Below are positions 26,401 through 34,072 of a stretch of DNA of 64,000 bases, piece by piece. This DNA is from Chloroflexota bacterium (GTDB lineage Bacteria; Chloroflexota; Anaerolineae; DTLA01). Position 1 is the first letter of the stretch, and each line of letters opens with the position of its first letter. The stretch is taken from NCBI GenBank assembly GCA_014874485.1, contig JADBJK010000024.1:248001-312000 (forward strand). Direction: 5' to 3'. Made by a program: the position numbers and the translations under genes. The notes beneath the pieces were generated by a model. The model made no database searches and was not told the origin of the DNA. It saw nothing but the letters and a program-made list of their open reading frames with translations.

Positions 26401-29400
26401 ACCGCCAGCGCATCGCCGCCACTGCGGCAAAACTGGGGCGGCTGAACGAAGCGCGCGAGGAAACCCTAGCCGCGCTGAAACTGGCACCCAATCAGCCCGA
26501 ACTGCACGCGCAACTCGCCGAAATCCATGCGCTGGGCAACGACATCCCGAAGGCGGTGGAGGCGTTGCAGAAGGCCGCCACGTTGGCCCCCTCCACCCTT
26601 GCCTACCGCATCCGCCTGTCGGAGATGCAGCGGCAGGCGGGCGACCTGGCAGGGGCAAAGGCCGCGCTCTTGCAGGCCCTGCAACTTGCGCCCGACCAAG
26701 CGTCCGTGCACTACGAGATGGGCATCCTGCACCAGATGGATCGCAACTGGGCTGACGCGCTGCGCGAATTCAGCCAGGCCGCCGCGCTGGATTCCATGCA
26801 GGCCCGCTACCATGCAGCCATGGGCGACGTCCTGCTCCAGACCGGCGACCTGAAAGCCGCCAAAGCCGCTTACCAGCGTGCGCTGGAACTCTCGCCCAAC
26901 CACGCCGAAGCCCTGCTGGCCCTCGCCCGCATCCTGGCCCAGGAAGGCCAGGAGAAACTGGCCATGGGCTCCTGCAGGCGGGCCGTGGAACTCCGCCCCA
27001 ACTGGGCACCGGCGCAGACGCTCTACGGCCACCTGTGCCGCATCCAGGGGATGCACGACCAGGCCCGGCAGGCCCTTTCGGCTGCGCTGTCCGCCGACCC
27101 GAACCTAGCCGACGCCCACCACGAGATGGGCCTCCTTTACCAAGACAGGGGGCAGATGGACGCCGCCATCGCCTCTCTGCGCAGGGCTGTGGAGTTGGCC
27201 CCCGACCGCTCCGAGTACCGCCGTTCGCTGGCCCTGGCCCAGAGTGAGACCGCCGACCCCGACGCCGCCATTGCCATCCTGGAGTCGGCCATCAGTCTCA
27301 TGCCGGACGATGATGCGCTCCACGCGCAACTGGGCGCGGCCTTCGCCCGCAAGGGCTGGCTCGGCGAGGCCATCAAGCAGTACCGACGCGCGCTGGACAT
27401 CGCCCCCGACAATGCCCACTACCACAGCCGCCTCGGCGCGCTCCTGGCGCAGAACGGCCAGACGGGCGAAGCCTACGAGATGCTCCGCCGCGCAGCAGCC
27501 CTGGAACCCGGCGACCCGTCCATCCTGTGCGACCTCGGCGACCTGTACGCCGCCCAGGGCCTGGCCCAGGAAGCCGAACGCGCCTACACCCGCGCCGCCG
27601 AGGTCTGCGGCAGCGACGCGCCAACCCTCCAGCGCGTGGGCCTCTCGCTCCACAAACTGGGCCGGGCCGACGAGGCGCTGCGCCTGCTGAAGCAAGCCTC
27701 GCGGTCGGGCGACGCGGCCACCAGTTACGTCCACCGCGCCGCCGGTTCCATCCTGGCCGAGCAGGGGCGGCTGGAAGAGGCCCTGGAGGAATTGCAGGAA
27801 GCCCTGCGCCTAGATCCGGGCGATTCCGTCAACTGGGGCATGTTGGCCCGCGTGCAGTGGCAACTGGGCCAGGCGCTGGATGCCGAGCGCAGCCTGAAAA
27901 CGGCCATTGACCGCGACGGCACCAACCCCGACCACTACGCACTGCTGGGCCAAATCTACGAGAGCCAGGGGCGCATGGCCGAGGCGCTGGACGCCTACCA
28001 GAACGCCGCGACCCTTGCCCCCGACAACGCCGACACGCAGCGCGGCCTTGCGGCAGCGTTGCGCAAACAGGGCCGCACGTCCGAGGCCATCCAGGCGCTG
28101 GAGCGCGTGCTACAGGCCAAGCCCGATGACGCCGCAGCCCATGCCGAAATGGCCGAGATGCACGAGTCGGCGGGCGACGTGGAGAAGGCCATCGCCGAAT
28201 GGGAGCGCGCCGCCGGACTCAATCCCGCGAATCAGGCGTATGCCCTGGCCCTGGGCCGCACCCTGCTTCGCGCCCATCGGACGGCCAAGGCGCTGCCCGT
28301 CCTGGAGAAAGCCGTGCGGGCCGACCCCGCCCAGCCGGAAGCCCACTACCTGCTGGGCCTCGCCCATGAGGCCACCGGCAACGACGGCGAAGCCACGGCC
28401 GCCCTCAAGCGCGCGCACAAACTCGCGCCGTCGGAGCCGCGCTACATCCTGGCGCTGGCGGCCCGCATCCGCCGCGACCTGTCCAGGGCGCGCCAACAGC
28501 AAGCCCTGGGCCTCAAGCCCCATGATGTGGACGCCGATGCGCTGACCGACTGTCTGAAAGCCCTGGACCAACTGGCAGAGGCCCAGCCGTCCAATCCCGA
28601 CGTGAAGGCCGAACTGGGGTTGCTGCTTGCCGAGACCGGAAAGGCCGATGAGGCCATGGCCCTGCTCCAGCGAGCAGCCTCGCTCTCGCCCACGCATGCC
28701 CCGCTCCGCTTGGCCCTGGGCATTCTCAAGCGCCGCCTCGGCCAGCCCGCAGACGCCTACCAGGAACTCCGCGCGGCAGAGAGCATGGGCCTGGCCGGCG
28801 ACGAAGTCCACTACCACCTGGGCATGGCGCTGCTGGAGCAGAACAAGGCAGACCAAGCCGTGGCGCATCTATCCCAGGCTGTACAGGAGCGCCCTCAGGA
28901 GGCCACGTACCATCACGCGCTGAGCCAGGCGCTCCGAGCCGCCGGACGCCCCGCCGAGGCCAGGGATGCCCTGCAAACCGCCCTGAGCCTCAACGCGGAT
29001 GTGGCCCCATGGCAGGCCGAACTGGGCGAGATGCTCGTGAACGAAGCGCAGTACCAATCCGCGCTGGAATGTCTGCTGAAGGCCATCAAACTCCAGCCTG
29101 GTGCCACCGACTACTACCGTCTGGCCGCCAAAGCCTACGCGGGCATGGGACGCCATTCCGCCGCCGCCGCCCTGCTGGAGAAGGCCGTGAGCCTGGAACC
29201 GAAGGCCACCGACGACCTGGCCACCCTGGGCGAGATGTACCTCAAGGCCAAGCAACCCAAGCAGGCCCGCGTCGCCCTGCAGAAGGCCATAGAGGCCGCG
29301 CCGGAGCGACCGGAATACTACCTGACCCTTGCCGCAGTCTTGCAGGATGAGGGAAGGCCCGAAGACGCCATCAACGTGCTCAAAGAGGCCATCAATCGCA

Positions 29401-30095
29401 AGGGCGACTATGCACCCGCCCACGAGGCCCTGGGCGACCTGTACGCCGCGGCGGGCCGCTGGAATGAGGCCCTCGGCCACTTCCGCCGCGCCCTGTCGCT
29501 GGAGCCCAAGAACGCCCGCTACTGCCTGCAGGTGGGTCTGGCCTTCAAGCACCTCGGCCAGTACCACGAGGCTACCCAGTGCCTGGAAGCCGCCATCAAC
29601 CTGGCCCCAGGCGACGCCGAGCCCTATGTGGCCCTGGGCGACATCTTCCGCGAGCAGGATCGCTTTGACGAGGCCCTGCAGGCATACCAGCAGGCCATCG
29701 TCCTTGAACCCAAGCACGCCGAAGCCCATCGTCGGCTTGGCCTCCTGTGCACGCAACTGGGGTACAAGGAAAAGGCCACCGCCCATTTCCAGAAACTGGT
29801 TGACATCCTGCCCTCGGACGCCGAAGCCCAGTACCTGCTCGGCACAGCCTACGAGCAGCAGGGCCGCATTGAAGAAGCCCAGCGCGCCTACCAGCGGGCC
29901 ATCCAGATCAACGGGCAGAAGGCCGAGTACTACGTGAAGGCGGGGCTCCTGTACAAGCGCACCAAGGAGTACGGCAAGGCCGCCGAGATGTTCCGCCACG
30001 CTGTACGGCTGGAGCCTGGCAACGCCGAGGCGTACAAGCAACTGGCCACGGTGAGCGCCCTGGGATTCATCAGCAAGGAACCCAGCGGTGCATAG
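23466..30095 (+). CDS. Giant NACHT-like (STAND) NTPase with about fifty TPRs
   Basis: The 2209-residue protein starts at GTG 23466 behind GAGGGGGTG. After 60 residues comes a P-loop NTPase: Walker A GEPLTGKST (68-76), Walker B LLFLVDQVD (146-154), FASR (sensor Arg, near 182-185), HLPLFLSVILELL (proline motif, 243-255) and FLHPAMRRYLCAVAL (352-366). The last is the winged-helix motif that closes NACHT domains. From about residue 430 to the end the protein is an unbroken superhelix of TPRs (roughly 34 residues each, ending GxxEEAxxAYQ-like). No signal peptide or membrane segment is present, so it acts in the cytoplasm. NACHT-TPR proteins are NLR-like switches that oligomerise on ligand binding. 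No effector domain is fused; the next gene encodes a caspase-like protease. Confidence 0.82.
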   Translation: MAVKHSSKSALAQGPASDYLQSLLRDEALAHAWQSFLQPVSAIRAATQGQAEDAASLAALGPLTLVLGEPLTGKSTLLAYLAYETANRGLLAAPDEGPGYPIPIVVDAEASPADASLNDIVAQALEKHSISADEAATRQWLDGATLLFLVDQVDRVGGAPGPKWVREICSAAQPNGRVKAVFASRTTAWPGHAWGLPDIPTLSLGRLSDEDITAILSSRLTSEQSRRVNRILRRDRVLWDIVHLPLFLSVILELLESLTQVPWWNLAQIILAALARILAAKGNASANPEQALRALGLVTLAETMERQAQDAISAHQANEILLQSATGQKTAALSAATQMGLLVGTPDGSVRFLHPAMRRYLCAVALRDRLGDSKELALARENPALWEMYVSAHPEPERPILNLLRNGDPSVANLAANALRQNLLPDRLAKAVRNLKDAGIPAETLRNLGAALMEAGEAESGAHLLRALLPQEPVSPREAHVALPAADLDHPERLLDAARLTYYLDKGILLRLMGESERAQAELQRAQDEASAVYAVICAEQGLIHLAEGRDEEALSQFRLALARQPNVPEHHYWAGVALNRLGRPGEAIERLQKASALMPNNPEILAELGRAYQHRGWLGEALAAYQQAAQLAPQDGRYLRLAALVMAEQGLREAAVERMQQAIALRPDRAQWYDELGTLLADAGDWHGARARFREAVELSASDAEYLRHLAQAESHLGRHAAAIELYRRALESRPGQAQWIAELGGLLEKQGEYAQAINAYRQASVIDPGEPRYRLATARLFQRLGQPDDAMNEVQAILRENPNVAEAHRAAGAIHEEKGDLTAALEAYRTAARLIPTDANALVDVARVETSLGLLDDAQATLDKAIDINPNAGAAYVQLGILLEKGDHLAQARTVYEKAAQLLPGATEPLLRLGAVLHKLGDTARAAALLSEAVASAPSDPRAQFQIAEVCADMGDLERALGHYRQASALAPSEWLYRQRIAATAAKLGRLNEAREETLAALKLAPNQPELHAQLAEIHALGNDIPKAVEALQKAATLAPSTLAYRIRLSEMQRQAGDLAGAKAALLQALQLAPDQASVHYEMGILHQMDRNWADALREFSQAAALDSMQARYHAAMGDVLLQTGDLKAAKAAYQRALELSPNHAEALLALARILAQEGQEKLAMGSCRRAVELRPNWAPAQTLYGHLCRIQGMHDQARQALSAALSADPNLADAHHEMGLLYQDRGQMDAAIASLRRAVELAPDRSEYRRSLALAQSETADPDAAIAILESAISLMPDDDALHAQLGAAFARKGWLGEAIKQYRRALDIAPDNAHYHSRLGALLAQNGQTGEAYEMLRRAAALEPGDPSILCDLGDLYAAQGLAQEAERAYTRAAEVCGSDAPTLQRVGLSLHKLGRADEALRLLKQASRSGDAATSYVHRAAGSILAEQGRLEEALEELQEALRLDPGDSVNWGMLARVQWQLGQALDAERSLKTAIDRDGTNPDHYALLGQIYESQGRMAEALDAYQNAATLAPDNADTQRGLAAALRKQGRTSEAIQALERVLQAKPDDAAAHAEMAEMHESAGDVEKAIAEWERAAGLNPANQAYALALGRTLLRAHRTAKALPVLEKAVRADPAQPEAHYLLGLAHEATGNDGEATAALKRAHKLAPSEPRYILALAARIRRDLSRARQQQALGLKPHDVDADALTDCLKALDQLAEAQPSNPDVKAELGLLLAETGKADEAMALLQRAASLSPTHAPLRLALGILKRRLGQPADAYQELRAAESMGLAGDEVHYHLGMALLEQNKADQAVAHLSQAVQERPQEATYHHALSQALRAAGRPAEARDALQTALSLNADVAPWQAELGEMLVNEAQYQSALECLLKAIKLQPGATDYYRLAAKAYAGMGRHSAAAALLEKAVSLEPKATDDLATLGEMYLKAKQPKQARVALQKAIEAAPERPEYYLTLAAVLQDEGRPEDAINVLKEAINRKGDYAPAHEALGDLYAAAGRWNEALGHFRRALSLEPKNARYCLQVGLAFKHLGQYHEATQCLEAAINLAPGDAEPYVALGDIFREQDRFDEALQAYQQAIVLEPKHAEAHRRLGLLCTQLGYKEKATAHFQKLVDILPSDAEAQYLLGTAYEQQGRIEEAQRAYQRAIQINGQKAEYYVKAGLLYKRTKEYGKAAEMFRHAVRLEPGNAEAYKQLATVSALGFISKEPSGA

Positions 30096-30157
30096 CCTTT
30101 GCGGTCGGGAACTGCACCATACACGACACGGACTTTCAGACGCGCGGGAGTGGAGAC

Positions 30158-32668
30158 GTGAAAGGCAAGGAGATTTGCACAGCGGCTGAATTGGATTTGA
30201 AACAAGGCCGATTCCACGAGGCGCTGGACAAGGCCCAGGCGCTGCTGCGGCAGTACCCTGGGCACCTGCGCGGGATGTTCCTGGCGGCGGTTGCCTGGAT
30301 TCGCCTGGGCGAGCCGCAGCAGGCCCGCCTGATCCTGGACGCCGCCCTGGGACTGGATCCCGAGAACGCCGAATGCCGCCTGGCGCTGGCCGAGGCGCTG
30401 CACGCCCTGGGCGAGGCCGAGCAGTCCAACCGCCAGTTCGTCCGCGCCTTCGCCCTCTGCCCCGCCGACGCAGACCAGAAACTGGCGCTGGGCAGCCGAC
30501 TGCCCGCCGTGCTCAACCTGAAATCCGCGGGCGAGGCATCGCCCCTGGGCAAGGCGGTGCGGTTCAAACTGTCGGTCAACTGGGGCGGCGCGTTGCCCGA
30601 GTTCCAGGCCATCACCCGCTCGGACCCGTTCCTGCCCGAGGCGTGGCTGGGGCTTGCCGAGACGCTGTGGCGGCTGGAGCAGCTGGATGAGGCCATGTCC
30701 ACGTTGGAGCAAATCGCCGCCGCGTGGCCCAACTTCGTCAAGGCGGCGCTGATTCGGGGCGACATCCTGATCCGCCAGGGGCAGGCCGAGGCGGGCATGG
30801 CTGCGCTGCACGCCGCCCAGGCCCTGGACCCCAGCGGCATCGTTGCCGAGCGCACCTTCGGCTCCAACGGGCAGTACCGCCTGCTCTGGGCCGACCCATC
30901 GGACCTGGCCGTCGCAGAGCCTGTCGGTTCCGCACGACACGGCGCGAAGGCCCGCGATGAGTCGCCCGCCCCAGAATTCGCCGAAGCCGCCCCGCTGCCC
31001 GAAAACCCCACCCTGCGCGACATCCAGGTGGAGATGGCGCGGCTTGCCGATCACCTGATGGGCGCTGAAGAGCCACAACCAGCCGAGCGGCCGTCTGCGG
31101 TCTCGGCCCTTGCCATCCTCACCTGCCGAGGCCCGCTGGAAGCCAAGTTCGGCGCTGACTTCATCGCGCGCCTGGGCGAGGCCGTCCATCGTCTCATCCA
31201 GGCCATCGGCCCCGCCGACAACCGCGCCATCCACTTCGTGGCCCTGGACGACCCCGAGCAGATGGCGGGGCTGGGCGGCGTCGCGGCCCAAAATCCCACC
31301 GACGCCGCGCACGTCAAGGCGGCGGTGGACTCCCTGGCCGATGGCCTGCTGACCCAGGGCCAGGACATGCGCCACGTCCTCATCCTGGGCGGCGACGACA
31401 TCGTGCCCTTCTGCCGCGTCCCCAACCCCACCGAGGATCAGGATGAGGACATCTACACCGACGCGCCCTACGCGGCCCGCAACGGCTCCACGCTGCTGCC
31501 CACGCGCTCGGTCGGCCGCATCCCCGACTGCGACGACGCCGAAGCCTTCCTGCGCCTGATTGAGCACGCCGCGAACGCCCACGAGGGGTCGGCCCGCAAT
31601 TCGGCGGCCAAAGGGCTGAAGGCATTGGCCCGCATCTGGAAGCGGGGAGAGGACGCCGCGCCGCCCGATGGCAGTTTCGGCTACACCGCCAGCGTCTGGA
31701 AGGAAGCCTCGCGGGCCGTCTTTGAGGTCATCGGCCAGGCGCGCCACCTGCGCATGTCGCCGCCCATTTCCCGCCAGGAGTTCGCCGTCCTGGCGCAGAG
31801 CAAGCCCCGCCTGGCCTACTTCAACCTGCACGGCGTGGAAGGCGAACCCGCGTGGTACGGCCAGCGCGACCCCGACTTCGCCGCCGACTACCCGCTGTTC
31901 CCCGTCGCCCTGATGCCCGACGACATCGCAAGCGCGTGGGCCGCGGGCGCGACGGTCCTCACCGAGGCGTGCTACGGCGCCGACGTGCTGGGCCGCACGC
32001 ACAAGGATTCCATCGCGCTGCGCCTGCTGTACGAGGGCGCGCGTGCCGTCGTGGGTTCCACCCGCCTGGCCTACGGCTCGCTCACGCCGCCGCTGGCGGG
32101 CGCGGACCTGCTGGGGCGGCTCTTCTGGCTTGCCGTTACCAGCGGCATGCCCATCGGCCAGGCGCTCCAGTGGGCCAAACTCTCCTTCGCCAACGACCTG
32201 CTCAACCGCCAGGGCTACCTGGACAGCGAGGACCAGAAGACGCTCCTCACCTTCAACCTGTTCGGCGACCCCACGCTAACCGTGGAAGGCCAGCGGCCCG
32301 TCTGGGACAAACTCCCGCAGGCGGCGATGGTCCGCAAGTCGCTGGCCGTCTGCTGCCAACACGGCGCGCGGCAGGTTGCCACCGACGTGCCCAACGACCT
32401 GGTCCAGCAGGTGCAATTGCAAATCAGCCACCGCCTGCCCTGGATCACGCCCAAGCAGGTGCGCGTTACGCATCAGGTGCTGTGCAACGGGCAGTGCACG
32501 GGCAGTTGCCATTCAGGCGCGGCGACCCACAGCGCGGCCACCGTCGCCAACCGCTACGTGTTCACCGTCAGCGGCGAATCCGAGGGCAACGGGCTGCGCG
32601 GGCCGTTTGTCGCAAAGATCACCGTTGACCACAAGGGCACCATCCTCAAGATGGCCGTGTCCAAGTAG
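30158..32668 (+). CDS. TPR protein with a caspase-like (C25/clan CD) protease domain
   Basis: The 836-residue protein starts at GTG 30158 after GGAG. Residues 8-225 contain TPR-like repeats and resemble those of the giant NTPase. A linker follows, then a protease domain of the gingipain type: LILGGDDIVPF (408-418), YTDAPYA, LLPTRSVGRIPD (446-457), FNLHG with catalytic H558, TEACYGAD with catalytic C605, and NLFGDPTLTV (700-709). These are the landmarks of peptidase C25. A C-terminal domain of about 125 residues with several Cys follows. C25 enzymes are normally exported; this one has no signal peptide, so it is cytoplasmic. The shared TPRs suggest docking to the NTPase. Confidence 0.82.
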   Translation: MKGKEICTAAELDLKQGRFHEALDKAQALLRQYPGHLRGMFLAAVAWIRLGEPQQARLILDAALGLDPENAECRLALAEALHALGEAEQSNRQFVRAFALCPADADQKLALGSRLPAVLNLKSAGEASPLGKAVRFKLSVNWGGALPEFQAITRSDPFLPEAWLGLAETLWRLEQLDEAMSTLEQIAAAWPNFVKAALIRGDILIRQGQAEAGMAALHAAQALDPSGIVAERTFGSNGQYRLLWADPSDLAVAEPVGSARHGAKARDESPAPEFAEAAPLPENPTLRDIQVEMARLADHLMGAEEPQPAERPSAVSALAILTCRGPLEAKFGADFIARLGEAVHRLIQAIGPADNRAIHFVALDDPEQMAGLGGVAAQNPTDAAHVKAAVDSLADGLLTQGQDMRHVLILGGDDIVPFCRVPNPTEDQDEDIYTDAPYAARNGSTLLPTRSVGRIPDCDDAEAFLRLIEHAANAHEGSARNSAAKGLKALARIWKRGEDAAPPDGSFGYTASVWKEASRAVFEVIGQARHLRMSPPISRQEFAVLAQSKPRLAYFNLHGVEGEPAWYGQRDPDFAADYPLFPVALMPDDIASAWAAGATVLTEACYGADVLGRTHKDSIALRLLYEGARAVVGSTRLAYGSLTPPLAGADLLGRLFWLAVTSGMPIGQALQWAKLSFANDLLNRQGYLDSEDQKTLLTFNLFGDPTLTVEGQRPVWDKLPQAAMVRKSLAVCCQHGARQVATDVPNDLVQQVQLQISHRLPWITPKQVRVTHQVLCNGQCTGSCHSGAATHSAATVANRYVFTVSGESEGNGLRGPFVAKITVDHKGTILKMAVSK

Positions 32669-32680
32669 CAGGAGGAACCC

Positions 32681-34072
32681 GTGGACATCAAAGCATACTG
32701 GCGACCCAAAGGGGATACTGGCATCGGCTTCCATTACTATCCGAACGTGTTCCACTACAGCAAGGCCGACCTGGACTTCTGGCTGCCCGAGTTGAAGGCG
32801 ATGGGCGCATCCTGGCTTGTGCTGCTCTCGGAGGTGGACAACCCCATCCCGTCGTTCTTCATCAAGGCCCTGGTGCAAGCGGACATTGAGCCGCTGATCC
32901 GCGTGTACACGCCGACGGTCCGCCCCATTGACCAGAAGGCCCTGCGCTCGCTGCTGGAGACCTATCGGGCGCTCGGCGTCCACTATGCGCATGTGTACAA
33001 CGAGCCGAATCTCACCAACGAATGGGACTGGGCCGAGTGGTCCAAGCCCGCCCTGGTGGATCGGTTCATGGACATGCTCATCCCGTGCCTGGAGACCATG
33101 AAGGCCGTCGGCCTGTATCCAGTCTTCACGCCCCTGAGTCCAGGCGGCAACTACTGGGACACCGTCTTTCTGAAGACGGCCCTGGACTACATCGTGCTCA
33201 AGGGCAAGGAAGACCTCTTTGACACGATGGCCGTGGGCATGCACAACTACGTGTCCAACAAGCCGCTGGACTGGGGCAAGGGCGGCCCCGCGCGCTGGCC
33301 GAATGCCCGCCCTTACTACTGCCCCGAAGGCAGCCAGGACCACGTGGGGTTCTACCTGTTTGAGTGGTACGACGCCATCATCCGCGAGCGCATCGGGCGG
33401 TCGTTGCCCCTCGTCTGCTACGAGAACGGCCCCATCGTCGGCGCGCACGACCACCCCAAGTACCCAGCGGTGGACGAAGCCGCCCACGCCCGCATCGCCG
33501 TTGACATGACCAAGATGCTCATGGACAACGTCGTGCCCGACTATGTGTTCAACAACGCCTTCTGGCTCCTCGCCAACAGCCACGGCAGCCCCTTTGAGGC
33601 CCACGCGTGGTACAAGGAGAACGGTTCGCGGCTCCGTGCCGTGCAGGCGATGAAAGACCTGCCCAAGCACCCGCGCCAGAGCGCGCAGCCGCAACCCACT
33701 CCCGACCGCGGCACCGCCCCGCAGGAGCACCCCCTCTACCACTACGTGCTCTGCCCCGTGTGGGAATGGGGCGTCTCCGAGTGGTACTGGCGGATGCTGT
33801 CCAATTACGTCAAGGCGTTCAAGCCAGCGTGTGGCTTCAGTGTGGAAGAAGCCGCCCTCGCCCGCTACGTTACCATCATCGGCAAGGCCCCTGGCGTCCC
33901 GTCCAGTGCCGAGGCTGCGCTCCGCGCTGCCGGGTGCAAGGTGGAGCGCATCGCCGGCGCGGACGCCGCCGAGACGCAGAAAATCCTGGACCAGATGGCG
34001 AGCCAGGGCCGCCGCTTCCTCAACTTTGAGGCAAGCGAGTCCTCCTCACCGCACGCGGGAGGAACACCATGA
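32681..34072 (+). CDS. Glycosidase-like TIM-barrel protein with a cell-wall-binding-2-like tail
   Basis: The 463-residue protein starts at GTG 32681 after AGGAGGA. Its barrel carries HVYNEPNL (E108, acid/base position of clan A glycosidases) and VCYENGP (E248, nucleophile position), so the catalytic pair looks complete. The tail YVTIIGKAPGVPSSAEAAL plus KVERIAGADAAET resembles one unit of the cell-wall-binding 2 repeat. There is no signal peptide. It is a paralogue of the N-terminal part of the protein at 39569, whose start MDIxxYxRPxGDTGIGFH is nearly the same. It overlaps the next gene by 4 bases. Substrate unknown; wall glycan is plausible from context. Confidence 0.6.
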   Translation: MDIKAYWRPKGDTGIGFHYYPNVFHYSKADLDFWLPELKAMGASWLVLLSEVDNPIPSFFIKALVQADIEPLIRVYTPTVRPIDQKALRSLLETYRALGVHYAHVYNEPNLTNEWDWAEWSKPALVDRFMDMLIPCLETMKAVGLYPVFTPLSPGGNYWDTVFLKTALDYIVLKGKEDLFDTMAVGMHNYVSNKPLDWGKGGPARWPNARPYYCPEGSQDHVGFYLFEWYDAIIRERIGRSLPLVCYENGPIVGAHDHPKYPAVDEAAHARIAVDMTKMLMDNVVPDYVFNNAFWLLANSHGSPFEAHAWYKENGSRLRAVQAMKDLPKHPRQSAQPQPTPDRGTAPQEHPLYHYVLCPVWEWGVSEWYWRMLSNYVKAFKPACGFSVEEAALARYVTIIGKAPGVPSSAEAALRAAGCKVERIAGADAAETQKILDQMASQGRRFLNFEASESSSPHAGGTP

